Below, in pieces: positions 12,001-22,844 of a DNA stretch of 64,000 nucleotides. Where the stretch lies: NCBI GenBank assembly GCA_037954325.1, contig JBBMNZ010000001.1, positions 11,947,258 through 12,011,257 on the forward strand, in the 5' to 3' direction. Numbering within the stretch: position 1 is the stretch's first letter; each line of letters opens with the position of its first letter. Position numbers and translations under genes: made by a program. The DNA comes from Fistularia commersonii. Taxonomy: Eukaryota; Chordata; Actinopteri; Syngnathiformes; Fistulariidae. The notes under the pieces were generated by a model. That model was given only the letters and a program-made list of their open reading frames with translations. It was not told where the DNA came from and made no database searches.

Positions 12001-13041
12001 AGAACAACAACTGGAGGCTCGTAGAAAGCCCTGAGAAAAAGGTGCGTGATCTGTCAGCCCCAGAAATATTCAGTGCACGTTAATGTAACTTTTTCTCACT
12101 TATCCCTCTGAGAATATACAATTTGGGTCAATGTTTGTTTCATAATTTGCTGCCTATAAAAAATGTTTTGAAGGGATCATATGTATCTATTTTCATGCAA
12201 ACAAACCTGCTTGAAAACACATATTGCAAGAGCTGAATTTTCCAAATGAGGGCACAGCTTTATTTCCACATTCCCATGTGTTAGAGAGCGCTAACTCATG
12301 GTGACATGAAGAGCAGGGAGTCACACGCAGATTTGTTTCAGGCAGGTTTTCTGGATTTCTGGATAGTGACAATGCTGCAAAACACAAATATCCACCAGGC
12401 ATTCAGTGAAAATTATAAAAGACATAACCATGATATTTTAACTGTCCCTGATGAGTGAAACTCAATACTGTCTTTATGACAAAGGCTGACCCTTTGTTAT
12501 AAACCACATGTAATGATAACTTTGCCAGTTTCCTGTATCAATAAGATATAGACATTCTTAAATTAAATATTTTTATTTGCATAAGACATATTTGCATATT
12601 TCTGAGAGTTTGGTTGCATTTATATTTTGACCTGTGGATGGAGCGATGTCGCCTTTTAGTGGAAAAGAGGCCTTTAAGTAGAACTGATTTGTTACACAAA
12701 CAATCAAAGGTGTATTTTCACAACTAAAAAGCCTAATGATCATTACTTGTGGGTGGATGTGTTTTTGTGTTAGGATTTTTTTTTTGATCCATTGTGTCTA
12801 GAATACTCACAAAAGTCTTTTGTGTTCCCTGAAGCCACCAGCTTCCATACCAAAGAAGACAACCCGACAGAGGAGTTTGGTGACAAGGGAGAAATCCTTG
12901 GACCTACCGGACAGGCATCGGCAGGAGGCTCGACGACGGCTCATGGCCGCCAAGCGAGCAGCCTCCTTTCGGCAAAACTCAGCCTCAGAACGTGCAGACA
13001 GTATCGAGATCTATATTCCCGAGGCTCAGACTAGACTTTGA
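8078..13041 (+). CDS. dlgap2: DLGAP2-like postsynaptic scaffold (SAPAP/GKAP family), 3' part, five exons
   Basis: C-terminal 323 codons of a disks large-associated protein. The family links PSD-95-type guanylate kinase domains to SHANK proteins in the postsynaptic density. Exons 8078-8166, 8304-8734, 8845-8936, 11889-12041 and 12835-13041 join in frame with GT-AG boundaries. Recognisable blocks are REYHSVGIQVED, RFKRSNSVTTAVQAD, LLHTESKRMEGWCKEME, GKIRSAVGSAQLLMSQKF and FWDLLQLSIDDVTVKFDQL (GKAP homology region), then RQEARRRLMAAKRAASFRQN and the terminal PEAQTRL, a PDZ ligand for SHANK. The N-terminal exons lie to the left of the window. DLGAP1 to DLGAP4 are similar here; DLGAP2 is chosen because CLN8 and ARHGEF10 follow in the same order as in human. 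Family membership is near certain, the paralogue assignment somewhat less so. Confidence 0.93.
8304..8734 (+). CDS. dlgap2: dlgap2 coding exon, start of the GKAP homology region
   Basis: Acceptor ...TACGCAG, donor A|GTGAGT. Encodes RFKRSNSVTTAVQAD, QRHSEPSTPTQYGAVRTV, FSYREDYRTPVEPPSP, a variable linker, then GSWFMQLLHTESKRMEGW and EENDLSEE. The reading frame runs on through the donor into intron sequence; that extension is not coding. Confidence 0.93.
8845..8936 (+). CDS. dlgap2: dlgap2 coding exon, GKAP core helix
   Basis: Acceptor ...TTTGCATCAG, donor G|GTAAGA. Completes the split Ile codon and encodes LGKIRSAVGSAQLLMSQKFQ followed by a QFYWLCQQNL block, near-identical across DLGAP proteins. 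A long GT microsatellite starts 36 bases past the exon. Confidence 0.93.
8973..9068 (+). repeat. GT microsatellite with GTTT interruptions
   Basis: About 96 bases of GT, with regular TTTGTGTG steps in the middle, 36 bases after a dlgap2 exon. Confidence 0.97.
9210..11888 (+). other. dlgap2 intron sequence, no gene seen
   Basis: Intron between exons ending 8936 and starting 11889. Apart from the GT microsatellite and one direct repeat, nothing recognisable. Confidence 0.65.
9518..9604 (+). repeat. Direct repeat, 30 bp, 57 bp apart
   Basis: AGTGAAAAGAGAGGATAGGA + AAGTAAGAAG occurs at 9518-9547 and exactly again at 9575-9604. Confidence 0.9.
11889..12041 (+). CDS. dlgap2: dlgap2 coding exon, GKAP C-terminal helices
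   Basis: Acceptor ...CTCTCTCACAG, donor G|GTGCGT, both phase 0. Encodes DPSAMPRPTSQDLAGFWDLL and KFDQLQQIKNNNWRLVESPE. Fifty-one codons. Confidence 0.94.
12835..13041 (+). CDS. dlgap2: dlgap2 last coding exon with SHANK-binding C-terminus
   Basis: Sixty-eight residues and a TGA stop. Encodes the proline/lysine patch KPPASIPKK (the first K from the previous exon), then EKSLDLPDR, RQEARRRLMAAKRAASFRQN and ERADSIEIYIPEAQTRL. The final four residues form a class I PDZ ligand. The acceptor GTGTTCCCTGAAG has a rather weak pyrimidine tract, so its exact position is the least certain boundary of the gene. Confidence 0.9.
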   Translation, partial: PPASIPKKTTRQRSLVTREKSLDLPDRHRQEARRRLMAAKRAASFRQNSASERADSIEIYIPEAQTRL

Positions 13042-15215
13042 GGAGTTAAGAGTCATGGGCTAACATTTCTCCCTGCTGTTACTTTCAAACTTGCCTTTTT
13101 CTAGACTACTCCTCTCTCTACTCTTCCTTTTCGTTCCATCCGTCCTCTAATGTTGATAGCCATCCTCAGTGCCCATCACCAATGCCTTCGGTCTGTAGGA
13201 TGTGCCAAACCATGTCTCCCATTGATGTCCAAAAGTGTTTCCCAATGCTCTAAAAGGGTGAGTTCATCGTCTTTCAGCATTTGCAAAGTGCCATTTTAAA
13301 AAGTGCAGCTTGGATAAATCTACCAGCAACACGGCCTTTGAGCTAAAAACAGAAAATTAGAGACACAGTTCAAACAGTTCAATCAAACTCCTCAGATATG
13401 TAAAATTCAGACAGTAGATTTACCTTACAAATCAGATTCACTTTTGTTTCTTTTACGTTGGGGTGGTACGTTGAAAAAAAGATGTTATAAGTTGAAAACT
13501 ATGAAAAGTGCCAATGCTTGAAATACCTCAACTATGTGCATGAGGCACTGATCGCCCATTCAAGGTTATTCAGGCAGCAAAAATGTCTCCTAAGGTTTGG
13601 ACTAGGCTGTTGAAAAATGGCAGTTTTCCACCAAGTCTGGTTGCAGTAATTATTCTCCTGGTCTGGATTGGTGGAAGAACAACTGTCTGCTCACCTCCTG
13701 TCATGCACATTTCAAAGACCTCGTCTTGTATCTCATGTTCCAATTGCCAATTTTCAAATACAAGCATTTACTTGAAACAGAATACATGCAATTCTTGTGC
13801 CCTGAATTGTTAGAATAGCAATCCATTAAAAAAAATAATCGTTTTCCTTTGATCAAAAAGTCTCTCATTAAACGCACTTATGCACTTATAACAATTCTCT
13901 CTATTTCCAAGGGAAATGTATATACCGAGGATCACAGTAGTACTTTTGCATTTTTGTATATTGAGCGAGAAGAATATTAATTGTGTCTTTCCCAATGCCC
14001 ACTGCTTGCCTGGGTTTTCCAATGCTCTTGACAAATCCGGTTCCGCTGCCTAGTTTCAATGAACTTAAATGATTTTGCTCCATATTTTGTTTAATTACTC
14101 TCCATATTCACAGCCAATCATTACTGTCACATGACCAGCTTAACCAGCTACCATAGCAAAGATGAGCTTGCTTCTTAGATTGTTAATGCTGGCTTGGTAG
14201 CAAGCAGCTAATGCGGGCTTGTTGCCAGTCATTGTGACCCTTTTAGAATGAAAAGTGAAATAGTATCTATAAACCCTGAGGAAAAATTATGATTACATTT
14301 AATTACGATGTAAGGTGGAAGAATGTTACATTACATTGTATAAAAAGTATTCTTTATATGCTACTAAAAAGGAACCTACTTTGGCTTAGAGTACATTTTC
14401 CTGCACATCCACCACTAACTCATAAGAAGATTTTGTTTATTCCATATTTCAGCTTGTAGTTATAGAAGTGATGCCATCAAAGCTGTGGTTTGCAAAGTAT
14501 TTACAGTGACTGTGTTGTTGTTGTCACCTGTTATGTTAAAGCTTGTGATACCAGAGATACACGTATTATTTGTGTTACTGGTTGCTTTTGATTAGAGGGT
14601 GATACTGCAGCCAAGCAAACCATTTATTGCAAGTTTTAGTAAGAGCTGGTGATGTAAAAGTGAAAAAAAACAACAGTGAGTGTAGAAATGGAGCTTTGGC
14701 AAAATATCCCCTGCAGGTTATGATGCTAGTATGTGGGTTCAAACTTTGAAACCTCCTTTGTGTTGCCAGGAATAAATCACCAAAGTATTGAGGTCATTGA
14801 TAGCAAACAACATAGTATGTTATGTTTTTATTTAATTACAGTGAACAACTGTATTTTCACTTAAGCATCGACACTTTAAAAAACACTTCACCTAATTATT
14901 GTCCTGCTGTGGCCAGTTGTTCATTTCTCTCACACACACAAAGTCTGTCACCAGTATTCTGTGGAGACACACATCATGAAATATCTTGCAAAGTTCAGTT
15001 TTTCTCTCATCATATCTTCTGATAAATCACACATACAAATATAATAAAGGAACCAGTCATGACTCATCATGTCAAATTTTTTCTCAGGTCACTTTTACCT
15101 CCAGGATTTAAGCGTGCAGTTTATCCGATCAGAGTGCACGGTGCATTATTTGTCATAGATAATTGTAGCAAGGCTTTAACAATAAATCTCAATAAATAAA
15201 AAACAATAAAGCTTT
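13042..15215 (+). other. dlgap2: Probable dlgap2 3' UTR with a cluster of polyadenylation signals
   Basis: About 2.2 kb of non-coding, AT-rich sequence directly after the dlgap2 stop, without recognisable repeats. AATAAA motifs stand at 15043-15048 and, clustered, at 15181-15210. This is the first dense group after the stop and a plausible 3' end. The extent is inferred from motifs only; earlier or later ends are possible. Confidence 0.4.
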
Positions 15216-16749
15216 GAGTCCTTCAAATCGCCATGTACCTAATGTCAGTAACTGGCAGTGCAGCATTGACAGCTGCATTAATACTGCGTTATTAATAGCC
15301 ATTTAGCTGAGTGTTAGACAGCACTTTTAAGAAAACCAGCACATGTATAATTCTGCTGCTTTTCAGTGCAGGCGCAGGGACTTTAAGCAGTTTAACAGTG
15401 GGTTTTTGGAAACCATCTGGGTTTGTGATGCCAGGCATTTGGCAGCATAGAGAAGGGTTCCCCTGCTTTGCCACAATGGCAGGCAGACAGGAGGAAGACA
15501 GAGCTGGCCTGACATATGCTGGCTTAGAGGAGACAAGAGCTCCTCATAGAGTTCCATACTGCTGGTGCTGTTTTGTAGCTGGAAGGCTGTTCTGTTTGGA
15601 TCACTATTTGTTGCACTGGGTATTCTCAGATTGTCTTTGACTTACAAGCTTATGTAATATTTCGGGTCATTGGTAACATCAGGAAAAAGAAAAAAAAACC
15701 TCCAAGACCCTTTAAAGCTTCAGTTGTTACATAAAATGGTGAGTTATGACCTTTAAGATAATGCTTAAAAATGACTGATACGCTTATGAGCATCTATTTT
15801 TTTTTTTTCTTGAAAGGGTTCCTTCATGATCACAGCTGAAAACAAAATTGGACATACCCAAAACCTAGGTACAATTGAAAGTATCTTTAGCTTTCTCCTT
15901 CAAAACACATTTGCACAATTGCAATGAGGCCATTTTCCCGAAGAGAGAGTTGCAAAAATAAAGGCACACTGATAAATGTGTTGCAACAGTTACAGGGCTT
16001 AAAGAAATCACACATCTACTGTGAGAAATATTTACCTTTTGGGCAAAATATACCTCCAAAGACACTCAAAGCCAAATATTTGAAATAGCTATTCATAAAC
16101 TTTTTTTGTTTTTGCTTTCTGTTTCTGGTCCAAATAGCTGTGAACTTTTGAGTCAAGTTCAAGTAGTTTGCAAAAAAAAAAAATAGCAAAGCAGTGATGT
16201 ATGTCTTTGACAAAGCTCTTTTCGGTGGGTGTTCTATGTTGGATGCAGTCCAGCGAACATGATACTGTGAGAATTGTCCCCTGTGGCAGAATGGCTCTTG
16301 CCCGCTTAAACCTTGTGAAAACCCCCACAGCAGAAAGCATCAGTCACATTATGTGTCATGAGGGTAGCAATTCACAACAAACGCCATCTTTTTTTCACCT
16401 CTCCGGCTTACTGTAAATCACTGGTCTGCACAGCCACATATTTTTCATCATGTTAGTATGAGCAAGCCATTTCTTCCTCTGACATTTTAGCAAATATCTC
16501 TGGCCTCACATCTGGTATGAGGTGGACCATTTCAAGTGAACATTTTCTCAGTCGCAATGTGGAAACAGCATCAGACAAACTGAGATAAACGGACAATTCC
16601 TTGAGTTTGGAATGTGAGACAACTCTAATTACTTAATATAATTAAAAAAAAAGTGTAGTTGATTAGCAAAACTATTTTCAGCTCTTGTATATCATATCTA
16701 TATAGAAGATGACTATAATGCCAAATATTATTTCTAAACAAATATACAT

Positions 16750-16800
16750 ATATAAAGATAGATGGATAGATAGATAGACTGATAAATAGGTAGATAGATA
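16750..16800 (+). repeat. GATA-type microsatellite
   Basis: Imperfect GATA/GATG units. Confidence 0.85.
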
Positions 16801-17740
16801 TAATATGCTTTATTAATGATTAATATTTTCTGCTCTTGCATATGGTTTTTGATCATTTTTACTTTGTCTAGTAATTTTTTAAGCTGATGCGAAGGCATGC
16901 AAAATACTGATTCTGAATGTATGCTTATTTTATTTTTATTTTTTTTTTTGCAAGAATAATGACACTGTCGCACCAATGTATATTTGTTTTGTATTTATTT
17001 AAATGAATCATGTATGCATTTCTCTATGTGAAACTTAGAATCAGTATTTCCAGATGGATTGTCGGGTTATTTTTGTAATAACGTGAAATTTTGGTTTGGT
17101 CATTGCTGAGAAGAAATCATCCATTGTAAATAATTCTGCAATTAAATTTTTGAAGAAAATGTTTGGAAACCTTTGTCTGAGAAGTGTCACTTTACTCTTA
17201 ATATTCATAGGAACTATTTTGTCCATGCAAAAAATGGAATGTATTCAAATATTAATATTATGAAAAGGAATTCAGTAATAAAAAGATTGTATAATTTGAT
17301 TTAATTTTGTCATACAGAACATCAGAACAGAACACATCATATCCACCAAAACTAGGAAGGCAGGCAGCTATTTTGATAAAAACAGTATTCCTGGGGAGGG
17401 TTTTTGCTCTAAAAAGAAATGATCATGACATAAATGAAACAGTTTCTTGTCTTTTGAGCAATTAGTATATCAATATAACCAGACACACAAAGGAAGCAAT
17501 GAAGCAGTCTTTCAAATCTGTCAAATGATGCTAAATTTCCTTTTCCTTTTTTCTCAACCAAGTGAGTCAGGGCAGTCACTGACTCACTGAGTGAGCTCAC
17601 TGTACATTTACATGTACATCAACAGAAAGCCACATAAGTATTTTTGGGCCTCAAATACTGTGAATCCTGCTGGAAAATTGAGCTCAGATCCCCAGGATAT
17701 ATGTGTATATCAAAAATGTATCAAAGGTGGATAGTTCTTC

Positions 17741-17866
17741 TCAAAATCTTGTTATGGCAACTGGAGTTGAGTTTCTTCCCAAAAAGGCGTTTCATCTGTC
17801 ATCCGAGAGGCTTCTTCAGTTATTTTCTAACTGATCTCAAGTCCAGTTGCCACAAAAATATTTTGA
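17741..17866. repeat. 126-bp palindromic (hairpin) element
   Basis: Arms of about 30 bases, TCAAAATcTTGTTATGGCAA + CTGGAGTTGAG and the inverse of CTCAAGTCCAGTTGCCAC + AAAAATATTTTGA, with a 60-base centre containing GGCGTTTCATCTGTCATCCG. Looks like a known class of fish hairpin repeat (MITE or Penelope-related), not assigned. Confidence 0.65.
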
Positions 17867-19227
17867 ATAGAATTAACCATAACCTTGATGATTGAGAACC
17901 TTTATAGAGATGGAACATAGTCACTGTAGTTTATATATTAAGTATGGTATCACTCCAGCATAACCCACAAGAAAATTGGCCACAACAATCCTCCATTTAA
18001 GTGTCTCTAATACTAAATGAAAAAGGCAGTTCACCCATTTTCTTGTTCATCCATCTACAGTAGTTAATTTTTTTTTGCCGCAACATCTGAACTTAAAAAT
18101 AGATTAGGGTTTTTCCCTCTTGTGATGTTTGAAAAGGAAAAGAAAGAAAAAGGATGTGAAAACTCAGCAGAAAAAAGGCTTCCCAGAAATCATAACCTGG
18201 TAAATTAAGATAATCCACTCACTTAAATCTCAGCACTTTTATGACAATCCCACTTTTAAATGTACTACACCCCCACCAGGCCACATGAACTATTTGTGAC
18301 ATAGTCTGTGGATTATCTTGATTAACTGGACCATGAATGCTTTAGACCCAAATTTCTCTTGAGTGTGTCATTTTTTGCTGTCAGTATCAGAGAAGGGCTT
18401 CAGTCCATTTTTAGACAAGGCAAATATCTCCAGACAATATTTTAGTTTTGAAATAGATAGCCATTTAAAAACATATACAGATAATGCCTCTGTGTAAGGC
18501 CTTTTGCATTTCGATGTCATTGTTAGTCATAAATGCAACATGCAATCAGGGATTGAGTCAGTCAGAGTTTTTAAAAATATGAGCTCACTTTCCTAATGCG
18601 AAGGGAGAGAAAGAAATGTCTGTCAGTCAAGCCCACTTTCCAAATGCTCTTGAAGTCATGGACAGAAGTAAAATCAACACAAATGATGAATTTCACACAT
18701 TTTCTTTTTCATTTTCTGTTTTTCACGTGTTAAAGTCTTTATTTTAATTTATTCAAACTTCCATGTTGTGTCATTTTTTTTTCGTTGTAGCAGTTGTCTC
18801 TTCAAAATCCTGTAACAAAGGCTTTCTGTTAGCGCCTGTCATGCTCCAGAATACAGACAGACACAAACTGGTCAGCTATAAGACAAGTACCTTTTGGTTT
18901 GTTTGTTTGTTTTCACCCATGTATTTCAATTTCATTAACTGAGCACATTAAGCAAGGCACTTGAAAAAATTTTTGTATTAATAGGGATGATTTAGTCCAT
19001 CAGTCTTCATTTTGTGCAGCCTAATTGTCCAGTTACACTTTGTGCATCATGAAGTGTAAGGCTGCCTCCTATTGGATTTCAGTGCTTTACTCATCCAGTG
19101 GTCAATAAAATTGGATTTACCTCTTGAAAGTTTATTAAAGATGTGCCTTAATGTGCTCTCTTAAATAGTTGTATTTGCTTTGTTAGGGTTCATTATTTCT
19201 GATTGAATTTAACACATCACTTCTCCT

Positions 19228-19512
19228 TTGGGTGGCACAGTTAGCGCTTCGGCCTCACAGCACGAAGGGCTTGGGTTCCATGCCGACAAAGGGACCTTTC
19301 TTTGTGGAGTTTGCATGTTCTCCCCGTGTCTGTGTGGGTTTTCTCCTGTTTCCTCCCACAGTACAAATACATGCTGCAGGTTAATTGGCAAGATTGCCCG
19401 AGTGAATGGTTGATATGACTGGTGACCAATACATGGTGTACTTTGCCCGATGACAGCTGAGATAGGCTACCGCAATCCTTGTGCAGGATAAGTGGCAGAC
19501 AATGGATGGACT
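19228..19512 (+). mobile_element. V-SINE/DANA-like SINE
   Basis: tRNA-like head GGTGGCACAGTTAGCGCTTC, box B GGTTCCATGCC, core GTGGAGTTTGCATGTTCTCC, and the tail GACAGCTGAGATAGGCTACC with GATAAGTGGCAGACAATGGA. Near full length. Confidence 0.8.
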
Positions 19513-19954
19513 TCTCCTTTTACTTTCTGGGAGAGGTTGTGTAAGTAATAGGTTTGGTTGGACTTAGTTGTTAATATTAGCTTTTTACAGATTATTGAAA
19601 GATTATAGACATATGGGAACTCATTTCATTTTTCATTTCCATTTGCTCAGATAATCAAATTCTGAAAAAGGGTTGGCATGTTCTGCCCTGTGTCACGAAT
19701 TTCCTTCTGGTTCGCTGGTTACTACCCACAGTTACTGTATACATTACACATACATTAGGTTAACTGGAAAACTGTAACGCCATGATGTCCTTGACTAGAG
19801 GATCAGCAAAATAGATGATACAGTAAATGACTTCTTTTTTTTAATTTGGGTCTTACTTTAACTTCATTTGAACTGCTTCATAAGATGCATCTATTTTAAT
19901 TATCATTACTGATGCAGGTTGGAAGAGAACACAATCCTGTGATGACTAATCTCT

Positions 19955-21345
19955 CAGAAGAAGTCCATCCAGCGTGTCCTTGTTCTTCCCCATGGCCTCC
20001 TCCCAGGTGGACACTCCCGGAATATGTCCCCCAGGAGGTGTCCGGGGGGTATCCAGACCAGGTGCCTGAGCCCCCTCATCTGACTCCTCTCTATGCGGAG
20101 AAGCAGTAGCTCTACCGTGAGCTCCTCCCAGACAACCGAACTTCTAAGGGAGAGTCCAGCCATCCTGTGGAGAAACTCATTTCGGCCGCTTGTATCCGGG
20201 ATCTCATTCTTTCGGTCACTACCCACAGCTCGTGACCGTAGTTGAGGGTAGGAGCGTAGATCGTCCGGTAAATTGAGAGCTTCTCCTACTGGCTACGCTC
20301 CCTCTTCACCACAACAGACTGGCACAGAGTCCACATCACTGCATCCATCCTCAATCCTTCCCTCACTTGTGAACAGGACCTTGAGATACTTGAACTCCTC
20401 CACTTGGGGCAGGACCTCTTCTGCAGCCCAGAGTGGGCATTCCACCTGTTTTAGGTTGAGCACCATGGTCTTGTGTTTGGAGGTGCTGATCCTCATCCCA
20501 GCCATTTCCCACTCTCCAGTGAACCACTCCAGTGAAAGCTCGAGATCATGGCCTGATGAAGCCAACAGAAACACATCATCTGCAAAAAGTAGACTCAATC
20601 CTGTGGCCATCAAACCAGATCCCCTCAAAGCCCTGGCTGTGGCTAGAAATTCTGTCCATGAAAGTTATGAACAGAATCAGTGATAAAGGCCAGCCCAACT
20701 CTCCAGTCCAACCCTCACCAGAAACAGATCCGACTTACAACTGGCAATGCGGACCAAGCTCTGATACGATCATACAGGGACCAAACAGCCCGTATGATTG
20801 GGTTCGGTGCCCCATATTCTCGGAGCACCCCCCCACTGGATTGCCCATGGGACATGGTCGAATGCCTCTTCCAGATCCACAATAAACATGTAGACTGGTT
20901 GGGCAAACTCCCATGCCCCCTCCAGGACCCTGCCAAGGGTATCAAGCTGGTCTTACTCATTTTAAGTTGTTTCAACAGGATTGAGAAGGTCTTGGAAGTA
21001 TTCCTGCTACAGATCTACAATGTCTCGAGTTGAGGTCAGCAGCACCCTGTCTCACTGTGCACAATGTTGACGGAGCACTTCTTTCCCCTCCTGAGCTGCC
21101 GGATGGGGGACCAGAATCTCCTCGATGCCCACCAGAAGTCATTCTCCATGGCCTCCCCAAACTCGTCCCATGCCTCAGTTTTTGCCCTGGCAACCACCGA
21201 AGCTACATGCCACTTGGCTTGCCGGTACCCGATAGGACTCCTTCAGTTTGACAGCATCCCTCACTGCTGGGGTCCACCACTGGGTTCGAGGGTTGCCGCC
21301 TTGACATGCGCCGACCGCCTTACGGCTGCAGCTCCAATCTCCCAC
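19955..21345 (-). mobile_element. Rex3-like (RTE clade) LINE, 5' truncated
   Basis: Reverse-strand order from the 5' side: TQWWTPAVRDAVKLKESYR (about 21230-21290), an RT core including LFADDVFLLASSGHDLELSL (about 20530-20590), MRISTSKHKTMVLNLKQVEC (about 20435-20495), [12 protein letters not shown], and the C-terminal AGLSLRSSVVWEELTVELLL with RIERSQMRGLRHLV (about 20040-20170). Several frame breaks. 3' end near 19955 without a visible GATG tail. Confidence 0.85.
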
Positions 21346-22254
21346 CTCGACAATTGTATTAGAAGAAGTAAATATATTAAAATTTTTCAGCTTTATCGTC
21401 AATTCTGTGCATTTGTGTTTGGGGCTGATTTGCTGTAGACTGGTCACACAAGCCATGGCTTGATGGCCCGTTGCTATTTGGGGGCAAAAGAGTGACTGAC
21501 AGTATATATATGTCCTAAATCAAAGAATCCCACATCAGAAATAACACCCCATTTTGATTGCAGATTTATCCATAAAATCATACAATTCATAGAAAGGGTT
21601 ATAATCCAACACGAGATAGTAGTGAGGGCTGTTAAACATCAGATATAGCACAGCGGTCTTGTTTTACTCTGTCTAAATGACCCTATTTAAAAGAAAAAAA
21701 AAATTGAAAAAATGAAAGCATGCTGTATTTTACTGAAAAGTGATGATGTAAGAGATGATGAAGAAGATTTTGATACCATCTTTATTATATAAAAAGTCTT
21801 TATTAAAAAAAGCATGACACTTAAACAACTGACTCTCATTTTTCTCTGCACTTTACATGCCGATACATTCTCCCAATGTAAATGTATCCCTCGATCTGTG
21901 TATCTTACAGGGTTATATAGCTCCGTCTCTGGACATTTGTCTCTGGTTGTCTGGTCTTATGCATAAAGAGTACTTTTCAGTTGATTAGGATGGGTGTTGA
22001 TTCTCCAAGACGAGGAATAATGATAAATTTGTTGACTCAGACCATTTGTAGCAGTTCAAATACCTCATTGCATTTTTACTCATTTAAATTATTATATAGT
22101 TAGGAAAGTTAAGAAATAGTTCATTTTGGAAATTAAAAAAAATCTTAATTTTCCTTGAAATGCTGAATCTGTCATTTGTCAGGGCTGAGACTGTGGTGCC
22201 AGGACATTTCAGTGTCTTGTCAACATATTAAAAAGCAGTATATAAAATTTTACA

Positions 22255-22480
22255 CACTCTCTGGGTGGCGCAGTGGTTAGTGCTTCCATCTCACAGGAAG
22301 AAGGACCCTGGTTTGAGTCCCAAAGAAGGGCTTTTTGTGTGGAGTTTCCACACAAGAATCAGAAGGATTGAAAATGCATGAACTGATATATATTTATTTG
22401 CTATTTATTGCTTATCCTGCTCTTGGGGTTGCAAGGATGCTGGGGCTGCTCCCAGCTGTCTTTTGGTGAGCAGCAGAGTA
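22255..22480 (+). mobile_element. V-SINE/DANA-like SINE, partly deleted
   Basis: CTGGGTGGCGCAGTGGTTAG head, CCTGGTTTGAGTCCC box B, then a shortened core and a CTTATCCTGCTCTTGGGGTT tail. Confidence 0.65.
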
Positions 22481-22844
22481 GAACCTGTATATGCTTATTT
22501 TATATGTATTTGTATATACTCTATCTTCACACTGCAAAATTCTTAATCCTTGTTTTACTTCTTGTGAAAGCTGAAAGCTTGTGAAATTATAGGATCAAGC
22601 ATTTCAAACAATTTTGGTGTTGTAGTTTTTTTTGTTTGTTTTTTCTTGAAATTGGGAACAATGGCTACGAGTGGCAAACAATCACTCTCAGGTTGCAATC
22701 TCAGTTTTTTTTTAATTTAAGAATATCTTTATAGATGAAATAGTCATGAAGACAGTAGTCACACTCTGCTGCAGATTTCTCACTTAATATCATACCTCAT
22801 AAGATATTTGATTAAATAACAAAATAGTGACAAAGTTAATGCTG

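Larger units (their letters stand above)
15216..22844. other. Intergenic stretch between dlgap2 and cln8, left part
   Basis: Holds the 126-bp palindrome, two V-SINEs, one Rex3-like element and a GATA run. No coding exon recognised in the remainder; 15216-17740 and 17867-19227 show nothing I can name. Confidence 0.6.
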
